Positions 6,481-13,502 of a stretch of 16,168 nucleotides of DNA are shown here, one piece after another; positions within the stretch are counted from its first letter, which is position 1; each line of letters starts with the position of its first letter. The DNA is from UBA5189 sp035631615 (GTDB lineage: Bacteria; Chloroflexota; Limnocylindria; Limnocylindrales; CSP1-4). Both the position numbers and the translations under genes were made by a program. The stretch spans positions 1 to 16,168 of the forward strand of contig DASQIK010000054.1 in the NCBI GenBank assembly GCA_035631615.1, written 5' to 3'. The notes below the pieces were generated by a model. The model was not told the origin of the DNA. It searched no databases and was given only the letters and a program-made list of their open reading frames with translations.

Positions 6481-7531
6481 GGCCCGAACCCTGAAGGTCG
6501 GCATCATCGGCGCCACCGGCTATGGCGGTGGCGAGGTTGTGCGCCTGCTGTCCCGCCACCCCGCGGTCGAGATCGCCGCGCTCCAGGGTCGGGATCGGGG
6601 CGGCGAGCCGATCGGTCGCAGCCAGCCGCACCTCGCAGGGACCGGCCACGTCGTCGGCAGCGAGCTGCCGGACGGGCTCGACGCGGTGTTCCTGGGCCTC
6701 CCGCACGGTGCCGCCGCGACCCTCGTGCCGGACCTGCTCGACCGCGGCGTCGCCGTCGTCGACCTGGGGCCGGACTTCCGCCTCCGGGCGCCTGCGGACT
6801 ACCCGCGCTGGTACCACTTCGAGCATCCCCGGCCGGACCTGCTCGCCACGGCCGTGTACGGCCTCCCGGAGCTCCACCGGGCGGAGCTCGCCGCACTCCG
6901 CGACAAGGCGGTGAGGATCGTCGCCTCGCCTGGCTGCTACGCAACGGCGGCGATCCTGTCGCTGGCGCCGCTCGCGCGCGCGGGACTGCTCGCCGACGTC
7001 GTGGTCGACGCCAAGAGCGGCGTCTCCGGCGCCGGCCGTGACCCGAAGCCGGACCTCCAGTTCGGCGAGGTGAACGAGAGCGTCAAGGCGTACGGCCTCG
7101 GCGGCCACCGGCACGTCGCGGAGATCGAGCAGGAGCTCGCCGCAGCGGGCGCCGACGCCGGCGGGCCGCTCCTCTCGCCCGTCGACTTCCTGCCCCACCT
7201 CATCCCGATGAGCCGCGGCATCCTGTCCGCCGCCCACGTCCGGCCGAGCCGGGCGGTCACCCAGGCGGAGCTGGATGCGCTGTATGGCGAGGCCTACGCG
7301 GACGAGCGGTTCGTCGAGGTCGTCGGCGAGCCGCCGGCGACGAAGCACGTGACCGGCAGCAACACGTTCCGGGTCCATGCCCGGCTCGACGATCGGACTG
7401 GCCGGATCACCGTGATCGGGGTGCTCGACAACCTGGTCAAGGGCGCCGCCGGGCAGGCGATCCAGGCGTTCAACGTCGTGTTCGGCCTCCCGGAGGCGAG
7501 CGGCCTCGAGCAGCTCCCGCTCGCGCCCTGA
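6479..7531 (+). CDS. argC: N-acetyl-gamma-glutamyl-phosphate reductase
   Basis: Third step of arginine synthesis: NADPH-dependent reduction of N-acetylglutamyl phosphate to the semialdehyde. Length 350 aa, normal for the family (about 345). The NADP-binding loop GATGYGGGE spans 11-19. The catalytic Cys is in ASPGCYATAA (C153), and the active-site His lies in GLGGHRHVAEIEQEL (H210/H212). VSGAGRDPK (182-190) and PMSRGIL (243-249) are further family blocks. The ATG at 6479 is chosen because the TATAGT box precedes it by 8 nt and the protein starts directly with the first Rossmann strand (TLKVGIIGATG). First gene of argC-argJ-argB: argJ begins 1 nt after its stop. The start codon overlaps, on the opposite strand, that of the DUF5612-like gene (CATG, 6478-6481). 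Confidence 0.96.
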   Translation: MARTLKVGIIGATGYGGGEVVRLLSRHPAVEIAALQGRDRGGEPIGRSQPHLAGTGHVVGSELPDGLDAVFLGLPHGAAATLVPDLLDRGVAVVDLGPDFRLRAPADYPRWYHFEHPRPDLLATAVYGLPELHRAELAALRDKAVRIVASPGCYATAAILSLAPLARAGLLADVVVDAKSGVSGAGRDPKPDLQFGEVNESVKAYGLGGHRHVAEIEQELAAAGADAGGPLLSPVDFLPHLIPMSRGILSAAHVRPSRAVTQAELDALYGEAYADERFVEVVGEPPATKHVTGSNTFRVHARLDDRTGRITVIGVLDNLVKGAAGQAIQAFNVVFGLPEASGLEQLPLAP

Positions 7532-7532
7532 G

Positions 7533-8810
7533 ATGCGCCGGCTCGAGGTGCTCCCGAGCGACCTGCCGCCAGTCGAGCCGCGTGCCCGGCTGCCAGGCGG
7601 GTTCGTGGCCGGCGCGATGGCGGTGGGGATCAAGGCATCCGGGCGGCCCGATCTCGGGGTCCTCGCGACCACCGGGCGCCCCGCCAGCGTTGCCGCCACG
7701 TTCACGACGAACCAGGTGCCGGCCGCCCCGATCCGTCTGACGCGGGCGAACCTCGCCGCAACCGGCGGCCACGCCGCCGCGGTGCTGTGCACGAGCGGCT
7801 GTGCCAATGCAGCGACCGGCGAAGCCGGCGATCGTGACCAGGCAGCGCTTGGCAGCGCGCTGGCGGACCGCGCGGGCGTTGACCCGGAGCTGACCGTCGC
7901 GATTTCGACCGGCCTCATCGGCAGCCGCCTGCCCGTGGACGCGATCCGCGCCGGGCTGGCGCGCCTCGTTCCGGCCGGCCTCGCGGCGACGGACGCCGCG
8001 TTCGCGGCGCTCGGCGAGCAGATGCGGACGACGGACAGCCGCGCGAAGTCGGCGAGCGTCGAGGTCCGGCTCCCCGGTGCGGCAGCGGGCGACCCCCCGG
8101 TCCTCGTCTCCGGCGTCGCCAAGGGCGTCGGGATGATCCATCCACGGATGGCCACGATGCTCGCGCTCGTGGCCACCGACGCGAACGTCGCGCCGCCGAC
8201 CCTGGCGGGGATCCTGGGGCCGGCGGTCGAGCGCACCTGGAACCAGCTCACGGTCGATGGCGACACGAGCACCAACGACACCGTGCTGCTCCTCGCGTCG
8301 GGTGCGGCAGGAGGGACCGAGATCGCGCCGGGAACCGCCGCCCACGCCGCGCTCGCGCGGGCGATCGAGTCGGTCGCGCGATCGCTGGCCCGCCAACAGG
8401 CGGCGGATGGCGAGGGCGCCACGACGCTGATCACCTGCCAGGCGAGCGGCGCCCGCACCGATGTGGAGGCCCGAGCGGCCGCCAGGTCCGTGGTGGCCAG
8501 CAGCCTGCTCAAGGCCGCGATCCACGGGCGAGACCCCAACTGGGGCCGGATCGTGGCGGCCATCGGGAACGCCGTGGTCGCGGGTGCGCCAATCGCCCTG
8601 GACCCGGACCGGCTGGCGGTGGCGATCGCCGGCGTGCCCGTGTTCGACGGCGCCCCGCTCGAGTTCGATCGGGCGGCGGTGTCGCGACGCATGGACGCGC
8701 CGGAGGTCCTCCTGCGCGTCGACCTGGGCCTGGGCGACGGGTCTGGCGAGGCATTCGGTTGCGATCTCACCGAGGCATACGTCGTCGAGAACGCCGCGTA
8801 CAGCACGTGA
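7533..8810 (+). CDS. argJ: Glutamate N-acetyltransferase (ornithine acetyltransferase), ArgJ
   Basis: Transfers the acetyl group of N-acetylornithine to glutamate, recycling it in the cyclic pathway. If bifunctional it also uses acetyl-CoA to start the pathway. The 425-aa precursor normally cleaves itself between Ala and Thr. Here the site is in KGVGMIHPRMATML, between A207 and T208, with T208 the nucleophile of the beta chain. The oxyanion-hole STGLIG (125-130), TVDGDTSTNDT (240-250) and HGRDPNWGRI (331-340) are present, and the chain ends in the typical NAAYST. Two small departures are KGVGM for the usual KGSGM and HPRMATML for HPNMATML. The ATG follows the argC stop by 1 nt without a clear ribosome site, so translation is probably coupled. 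No separate argA- or argE-like gene is seen nearby, consistent with the cyclic route. Confidence 0.96.
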   Translation: MRRLEVLPSDLPPVEPRARLPGGFVAGAMAVGIKASGRPDLGVLATTGRPASVAATFTTNQVPAAPIRLTRANLAATGGHAAAVLCTSGCANAATGEAGDRDQAALGSALADRAGVDPELTVAISTGLIGSRLPVDAIRAGLARLVPAGLAATDAAFAALGEQMRTTDSRAKSASVEVRLPGAAAGDPPVLVSGVAKGVGMIHPRMATMLALVATDANVAPPTLAGILGPAVERTWNQLTVDGDTSTNDTVLLLASGAAGGTEIAPGTAAHAALARAIESVARSLARQQAADGEGATTLITCQASGARTDVEARAAARSVVASSLLKAAIHGRDPNWGRIVAAIGNAVVAGAPIALDPDRLAVAIAGVPVFDGAPLEFDRAAVSRRMDAPEVLLRVDLGLGDGSGEAFGCDLTEAYVVENAAYST

Positions 8811-9598
8811 GCGTGGAGATGGGTGGGGACCGCCGCGAACGGGTCGTCGTCAAGCTCGGGGGCGAGACCCTCGACGACCAGCACGCGACCCTGCGCGGCG
8901 TTGCCGACATCACGGCCACGCACCGGCCGGTGATCGTCCATGGTGGCGGCAAGCGCCTCTCGGCCTGGCTCGCCCGGCTCGGCATCGAGAGCGCCTGGCA
9001 CGAGGGCCGCCGGATCACCGACGCGGCCGCGCTCGAGGTCGCGGTCGCCGTCCTCGGCGGCGTGGTCAATGCCCAGCTCGTCGCGGCGCTGGTGGGCCTC
9101 GGCGTGGACGCGGTCGGCTGCACCGGCATCGACGCCGGCCTGCTGGTCGCGGCGCGCGTCCCGGAGCTGGGCCGTGTCGCCCGGATCACGGGCGCCCGCA
9201 CCGGCCCGCTCGAGGCGCTGCTCGCCGCCGGGCTGGTGCCGGTGGTGGCGCCCCTCGCCCTCGACGCGGCCGGTGAGATCTGCAACGTCAACGCCGACGA
9301 GGTCGCGGGTGGCCTCGCCGCGGCCCTCACGGCGCGACTCGTGCTCCTGACGGATACGTCCGGCGTCCTGGATGCGTCCGGTGCGGTCGTCTCGGACCTG
9401 GACGCAGCCGCCGTCGAGTCGATGATCGCGGCGGGCGTTATCTCCGGGGGAATGATTCCGAAGGTCCGCACCGCGATCGCGGTCCTCGAGGCGGGCAGCC
9501 CCGAGGTCGTCATCGCCGACGGGCGAGGGCCGGACGCGCTGCGCCGGGCCCTGGAGGACCGAACGTACGGGACGAGGCTTCGCCGCTCGACGAACTAG
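8807..9598 (+). CDS. argB: Acetylglutamate kinase
   Basis: Phosphorylates N-acetylglutamate, the second step of the pathway. 263 aa from the GTG at 8807, which overlaps the argJ stop as GTGA. GTG 8813 and ATG 8819, the latter directly after GGAG, are alternatives in the same frame. Amino-acid-kinase motifs: VVVKLGGE (K16), VIVHGGGKR (42-50), GRRITDAA (67-74, substrate-binding Arg), ICNVNADEVAGGLAAAL (158-174), LTDTSGVLD (181-189) and GGMIPKV (K219). Only about 10 residues precede the first strand, so the N-terminal helix found in arginine-inhibited enzymes is missing. This suggests, without proving, insensitivity to arginine feedback. The usual GFVGEV segment is replaced by LGRVARITGA, so the subfamily is diverged. 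The stop overlaps that of the convergent argF (CTAG). Confidence 0.93.
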   Translation: MSVEMGGDRRERVVVKLGGETLDDQHATLRGVADITATHRPVIVHGGGKRLSAWLARLGIESAWHEGRRITDAAALEVAVAVLGGVVNAQLVAALVGLGVDAVGCTGIDAGLLVAARVPELGRVARITGARTGPLEALLAAGLVPVVAPLALDAAGEICNVNADEVAGGLAAALTARLVLLTDTSGVLDASGAVVSDLDAAAVESMIAAGVISGGMIPKVRTAIAVLEAGSPEVVIADGRGPDALRRALEDRTYGTRLRRSTN

Positions 9599-10644
9599 CG
9601 GCGGGCGCCCAGGCCCGCCGGCGCCGGGAACCGCGTCGGCGCCTGGAAACCAGCCGCTCCGGCTCGACCGGACGCGGCGGTTCGCTGCCGATGGGTCCGG
9701 AGCAACCGGACCAGGAGCGCCTCCTGCGCGTGCATCCGGTTCTCCGCCTGGTCGAAGACCACGCTCGCTGGCCCGTCGATGACATCGGCGTCGATCTCCT
9801 GGCCGCGGTGCGCGGGCAGGCAGTGCATGACGATCGCATCGGGCGCGCCGGCCAGCAGCGCCGACGTCATTCGGAACGGCGCGAAGACGCGGGCGCGCTC
9901 CGCCGCCTCCTGCTCGAAGCCCATCGAGGCCCAGACGTCGGTATAGACAGCGTCGGCACCGCGGACCGCCGCGGCCGGATCGTGGCCGACCTCGACGTGG
10001 CCGCCGCTCTCCCGCGCGAGCAGGCGCGCCTCGTCGATCACGCCCGACTCCGGCTCGTAGCCGGCTGGGCAGGCGACACGAACGTCGAGCCCCACCGCCG
10101 CCCCGCCGAGCAGGAGGGAATGGCAGACGTTGTTGCCGTCGCCGAGGTAGGCGAGCCGCCGGCCGGCAAACCCACCGAGGTGCTCGCGGATCGTCTGGAG
10201 GTCGGCAAGGGCCTGGCACGGGTGCTCGTGCTCGGTCAGGGCGTTGACGACCGGAACGTCGGCCGCTGCGGCGAGCTCCGCAAGCTGCGCGTGCGAGTGG
10301 ATCCGGACCACGATCCCATCGACGTAGCGCGAGAGCGTGCGGGCGATGTCGGCGATCGGCTCGCGGCTGCCGAGCCCGATCTCGGACGCACTCAGCGCGG
10401 TCGAGGCCCCGCCAAGGCGCCGAATCCCGACCTCGAACGAGACACGCGTCCGCAGGCTCGGCTTGTCGAAGATGAGCGCAAGGTGGCGCCCCGCCAGCGG
10501 CTGCGGGAGCGGCGAGCCGGAGCCGGCCTGCGACTTCAGGGCCATCGCATGGTCGATGACGTCGGCGATGCCGTCCGGCCCGAGGTCGGTGATCGACAGC
10601 AGGTGCCGCGCGGCGGGGTTGGGCAGGGGCAGCGGAGATCGCAT
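9595..10644 (-). CDS. argF: Ornithine carbamoyltransferase
   Basis: Condenses ornithine with carbamoyl phosphate to citrulline. 349 aa, longer than the usual 305-320. Carbamoyl-phosphate loop FDKPSLRTR (59-67), HPCQALAD (141-148), DVWASMG (236-242, ornithine loop) and HCLPAHRG (274-281) identify OTC rather than aspartate or N-acetylornithine transcarbamylase. The extra length is a Gly/Ala/Pro/Arg-rich tail of roughly 28 residues after LLVRLLRT (about 317-349), likely disordered. The gene is inverted relative to its arg neighbours, converging on argB (stops overlap) and diverging from argG. The ATG at 10644 is 6 nt behind a TATCAT box with TTGCAT 17 bp further up, so the mRNA is probably leaderless and repressed by ArgR. 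Confidence 0.96.
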   Translation of the reverse strand: MRSPLPLPNPAARHLLSITDLGPDGIADVIDHAMALKSQAGSGSPLPQPLAGRHLALIFDKPSLRTRVSFEVGIRRLGGASTALSASEIGLGSREPIADIARTLSRYVDGIVVRIHSHAQLAELAAAADVPVVNALTEHEHPCQALADLQTIREHLGGFAGRRLAYLGDGNNVCHSLLLGGAAVGLDVRVACPAGYEPESGVIDEARLLARESGGHVEVGHDPAAAVRGADAVYTDVWASMGFEQEAAERARVFAPFRMTSALLAGAPDAIVMHCLPAHRGQEIDADVIDGPASVVFDQAENRMHAQEALLVRLLRTHRQRTAASGRAGAAGFQAPTRFPAPAGLGARR

Positions 10645-10650
10645 CGCCGG

Positions 10651-10679
10651 ATGATAGACAACGCTGCATGACTATGCAA
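10651..10679 (-). promoter_or_regulatory. argF: Predicted argF promoter (leaderless)
   Basis: Minus strand: TTGCAT (10679-10674), 17-bp spacer, TATCAT (10656-10651), then CCGGCG and the ATG at 10644. Optimal spacing and good -10 and -35 matches make this one of the best promoters in the window. ARG box 1 covers the -35 and part of the spacer. Confidence 0.65.
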
Positions 10680-10680
10680 C
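10663..10680. promoter_or_regulatory. ARG-box-like operator 1 (ArgR site)
   Basis: GCTGCATGACTATGCAAC is an 18-bp near-palindrome. Arms GCTGCAT and ATGCAAC match at 6 of 7 positions around a 4-nt centre, with a perfect TGCAT/ATGCA core (10665-10678). Size and symmetry equal those of known ARG boxes, and the site lies between argF and argG with argR in the same cluster. It overlaps the argF -35. Confidence 0.68.
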
Positions 10681-10692
10681 ACTGAGGCAGCC

Positions 10693-10710
10693 GGCGCATG
10701 TTAATGCAGG
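10693..10710. promoter_or_regulatory. ARG-box-like operator 2 (weaker ArgR site)
   Basis: GGCGCATGTTAATGCAGG shares GCATG and ATGCA with operator 1. Only the inner GCAT/ATGC arms (10696-10707) are symmetrical. Its centre is 30 bp from that of box 1, about three helical turns, so both could be held by one ArgR hexamer. It covers the predicted argG -10. Confidence 0.5.
10699..10707 (+). promoter_or_regulatory. argG: Possible extended -10 of the argG-argH promoter
   Basis: TG-T-TAATGC (10699-10707) is an extended -10 candidate inside ARG box 2. It would give a leader of about 50 nt to the argG GTG at 10767. No clear -35. The ATG at 10698 in frame with argG lies inside this element and is unlikely to be a start. 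Confidence 0.4.
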
Positions 10711-10766
10711 ACAGAGAGCCGCGACATGCGCTCCGGGCTCGGCCCTTCCCTGTTGGAGCTGTCTCC

Positions 10767-12035
10767 GTGAAGAAGATCGTCCTCGCCTATTCCGGCGGTC
10801 TCGACACGTCGGTCGCCGTCGCCTGGCTCCAGGAGCGGCACGACGTGGAGGTGGTGACCCTGACGGTCGACGTCGGCGGCGGCTCGCTGCGCCCCGGCGC
10901 CGCGGCGCGGGCGCTGAGCGCGGGCGCGACCCGGGCGTACGTCGTCGATGCGCGGCGCGAGTTCGTCGAGGGCTTCGTCTGGCCGGCACTGCGGGCCGGC
11001 GCGATCTATCAGGGCGCCTATCCGCTCGCGACCGCCCTCGCCCGCCCGTTGATCGCCCAGCTCCTCGTCGACGTGGCGCATCGGGAAGGCGCCGACGCCG
11101 TCGCACACGGCTGCACGGGGAAAGGCAACGATCAGGTCCGCTTCGACGTCGCTGTGAAGGCGCTGGATCGCCGGCTCGAGGTCGTCGCGCCGATGCGCGT
11201 CGGGATGGGCATGACCCGCGACCAGGAGATCGAGTACGCCAACGCTCGCGGCATCGAGATCCCCGTCACCCACGCATCGCCGTACTCGGTGGACGTGAAC
11301 CTCTGGGGCCGGTCCGTCGAGACCGGCATCCTGGAGGATCCGTGGCAGACGCCCCCGCCGGATGCCTATGCATGGACGGTGGCGCCCGCCGACGCCCCGG
11401 CGGCGACCGAGGTCACGATCGGCTTCGAGGCCGGCGTGCCGCTGGCCCTGGACGGCACGCCACTGGACCCGGTCACCCTCGTCGAGCGCCTCAACGCCCT
11501 CGCGGGCAGCCACGGGGTCGGGCGCATCGACCACGTCGAGGATCGCCTCGTCGGGATCAAGAGCCGCGAGGTGTACGAGGCACCAGCCGCGGTCGTCCTC
11601 CACGCGGCGCACCGCGCGCTCGAGGGCCTGACCCAGTCCAAGGACCAGCTCCGGTTCGGACGCCTCGTCGGCGACGAGGTCGCGCAGGCGACCTACGACG
11701 GCCTCTGGTTCACGCGGCTCCAGCGCGACCTGCGCGCGTTCGTAGCCGCGGCCCAGCACGACGTCACCGGCGAGGTCCGCGTGCGCCTCGACCATGGCAC
11801 CGCGGCGATCGCCGGGCGCCGCAGCCCGAGCTCCCTCTACGATCGTGCTCTCGCCACGTACGACGAGGGGGACGCCTTCGATCATGCCAGCGCCGTCGGG
11901 TTCATCTCGATCTTCGGTCTGCCCCTCCGGACCGAGGCGGCACGCAGCAGCTTCGCCGGCGCCGATCCGGTGCTCGACACGTTGCCGCTCGAAGTCCACG
12001 ACGCCCAGGTCGAACCGGTCGCCGTCGGCGGCTGA
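10767..12035 (+). CDS. argG: Argininosuccinate synthase
   Basis: ATP-dependent ligation of citrulline and aspartate to argininosuccinate. 422 aa from the GTG at 10767, close to the family's usual 400-450. The N-terminal PP-loop AYSGGLDTS (7-15) binds ATP. YQGAYPLATALARPLIA (81-97), HGCTGKGNDQVRF (114-126) and SPYSVDVNLWGRS are strongly conserved ASS blocks involved in citrulline and aspartate binding. The GTG start is chosen because the family begins MKKIVLAYSGG and GGAG (10755-10758) lies 8 nt upstream. The longer reading from ATG 10698 would run through the operator. It is followed after 6 nt by argH and is the first gene of argG-argH, possibly continuing to argR. Control by ArgR through the two upstream boxes is inferred. 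Confidence 0.96.
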   Translation: MKKIVLAYSGGLDTSVAVAWLQERHDVEVVTLTVDVGGGSLRPGAAARALSAGATRAYVVDARREFVEGFVWPALRAGAIYQGAYPLATALARPLIAQLLVDVAHREGADAVAHGCTGKGNDQVRFDVAVKALDRRLEVVAPMRVGMGMTRDQEIEYANARGIEIPVTHASPYSVDVNLWGRSVETGILEDPWQTPPPDAYAWTVAPADAPAATEVTIGFEAGVPLALDGTPLDPVTLVERLNALAGSHGVGRIDHVEDRLVGIKSREVYEAPAAVVLHAAHRALEGLTQSKDQLRFGRLVGDEVAQATYDGLWFTRLQRDLRAFVAAAQHDVTGEVRVRLDHGTAAIAGRRSPSSLYDRALATYDEGDAFDHASAVGFISIFGLPLRTEAARSSFAGADPVLDTLPLEVHDAQVEPVAVGG

Positions 12036-12041
12036 CCGCCG

Positions 12042-13460
12042 GTGAAGGCCTGGGGCGGCCGCTTCGAAGGCCGTCCGGACCCCGGGGCTACCGACTTCGG
12101 TCGGTCGATCGAGGTCGACGCCGAGCTCGCCGTTGACGACATCGAGGGATCCATCGCGCACGTGACGGGTCTCGAGCGGGCGGGGCTCCTCTCCGCGGCC
12201 GAGGCGGCGACCCTACGCGACGGCCTCGCGGCGCTCCGCGCGGATCTGCAGGCCGGCAACGTTGCCTGGGATCCGGCGCTCGAGGACGTCCACATGAACC
12301 TGGAGTTCGCGCTCGAGGCGCGGCTCGGTCCGGTCGCCCGGAAGCTGCACACGGGCCGATCACGGAACGACCAGGTCTCCACTGATCTCCGGCTCTGGCT
12401 GCGCCGGACGATCGACGCCCTGGACGAGGCGGTGGTCGGCCTGGAGCGCGCCATGGTCGGGCTTGCCCGGCGGCACGCCACCGCGTTGATGCCCGCCCAC
12501 ACCCACGTCCAGCCGGCCCAGCCGGTGCTCTTCGCCCATCACCTGCTCGCCTACGTGGAGATGCTCGAGCGCGATCGCGGCCGGCTGGCGGACGCGCGCG
12601 CCCGGGCGAACGTGTCGCCGCTCGGCGCGGGCGCGATCGCCGGGGCAGGCTTCCGGCTGGACCGTGCCGCGGTGGCCCGGGACCTCGGCTTCGACGGCGT
12701 GACCCACAACTCGATCGACGCGTCCGGGGACCGTGACTTCGTCGTTGAGACGCTCGCCGCCGTAGCCCTGGCGATGGTCCACCTGTCGCGGCTCGCCGAG
12801 GAGCTGGTCTGGTGGTCGAACCCGCGGTTCGGCTTCGTCCGGCTGTCGGATGCCTTCTCGACGGGCTCGTCCATGCTCCCGAACAAGCGCAACCCGGACC
12901 CGGCCGAGCTGGTTCGCGGGCGCGCGGCGCGCGTCATCGGTCATGTCGCCGGGATCCTGGCGCTGCTGAAGGGCCTCCCGCTCGGGTATCAGCGGGACCT
13001 GCAGGAGGACAAGGCGCCACTGTTCGAGAGCTGCCGGACCCTGCGCTCCTCCCTCGAGGTCCTTGCCGGCGTCATCGGGGAGCTGCACGTCGACGAGGCG
13101 CGGATGGCCGAGGCGGCGAGCGAGGGCTATACGACCGCCGTGGCGGTTGCGGATCGCCTCGTTGAGCGAGGGGTCGCGTTCCGAGCTGCGCATCATGTTG
13201 TCGGCGCGCTGGTCCGCGCGGCGGAGGCGGCCAAGGTGCAGCTCGACGAGCTCCCGGCCGATGCGTTCGCCGCGGCGCTGGCGGCGAGTGACGACGACGC
13301 GGCTCGCGCACTGGCGGGTGACCCGTCCGTGCCCGGGGACCTCCGGGCGCAGGCAACGCCGGCGGCCGCGATCGCGCGCGCCGACGTCATCGGCGGGACG
13401 GCTCCCGCGCGCGTCGCCACGGAGCTCGCGGCGGCGGCAGAGCGCCTCGGAATCGCCTGA
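12042..13460 (+). CDS. argH: Argininosuccinate lyase
   Basis: Final step: splits argininosuccinate into arginine and fumarate. 472 aa, normal length, fumarase/aspartase superfamily. Visible: WGGRFEG (4-10), EDVHMNLE (81-88), HTGRSRNDQVSTDLRLW (103-119), PAHTHVQPAQP (151-161) with catalytic His 155, and the signature loop GSSMLPNKRNPD (275-286). S276 of that loop is the catalytic base by homology. The loop reads SMLPNKRNP instead of the more usual SIMPQKKNP, a mild variation. The GTG at 12042 is 6 nt after the argG stop and the protein starts at the conserved KAWGGRF, so no other start is likely. Only 42 nt separate it from argR, which has its own -10 box. Confidence 0.96.
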   Translation: MKAWGGRFEGRPDPGATDFGRSIEVDAELAVDDIEGSIAHVTGLERAGLLSAAEAATLRDGLAALRADLQAGNVAWDPALEDVHMNLEFALEARLGPVARKLHTGRSRNDQVSTDLRLWLRRTIDALDEAVVGLERAMVGLARRHATALMPAHTHVQPAQPVLFAHHLLAYVEMLERDRGRLADARARANVSPLGAGAIAGAGFRLDRAAVARDLGFDGVTHNSIDASGDRDFVVETLAAVALAMVHLSRLAEELVWWSNPRFGFVRLSDAFSTGSSMLPNKRNPDPAELVRGRAARVIGHVAGILALLKGLPLGYQRDLQEDKAPLFESCRTLRSSLEVLAGVIGELHVDEARMAEAASEGYTTAVAVADRLVERGVAFRAAHHVVGALVRAAEAAKVQLDELPADAFAAALAASDDDAARALAGDPSVPGDLRAQATPAAAIARADVIGGTAPARVATELAAAAERLGIA

Positions 13461-13490
13461 GTCGAGACGGGCCGGTCGGTCGCTCAGGCG

Positions 13491-13496
13491 TATAGT
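13491..13496 (+). promoter_or_regulatory. argR: Predicted -10 box for leaderless argR transcript
   Basis: TATAGT (13491-13496) followed by CGGGCC and the ATG at 13503, with no ribosome site. Same arrangement as argC and argF. No ARG-box palindrome is seen here, so autoregulation is not evident. Confidence 0.55.
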
Positions 13497-13502
13497 CGGG
13501 CC

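Noticed and set aside
4498..7041. An 847-codon plus-strand open frame across the aminotransferase, the DUF5612-like gene and argC
   Set aside because: Its translation has no recognisable domain and it overlaps well-supported genes on both strands; GC-driven shadow frame.
6464..10699. A 1411-codon open frame on the minus strand across argC, argJ, argB and argF
   Set aside because: It is low-complexity, Arg/Ala/Pro-rich and antisense or out of frame to four genes with intact catalytic motifs. Long spurious open frames are expected at this GC content.
10698..10766. Longer argG start at ATG 10698
   Set aside because: It would place the ArgR box and predicted -10 inside the coding region and add 23 residues not seen in the family; the GTG at 10767 has a ribosome site and the conserved MKKIVLAYSGG start.
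10755..10766. GGAG-ctgt-CTCC mini-hairpin over the argG ribosome site as a translational switch
   Set aside because: A 4-bp stem is too short to be meaningful without comparative support.
11361..11380. TATGCAT-containing segment in argG as a third ARG box
   Set aside because: Only one half-site matches, no symmetrical partner exists at the right spacing, and it is inside coding sequence.
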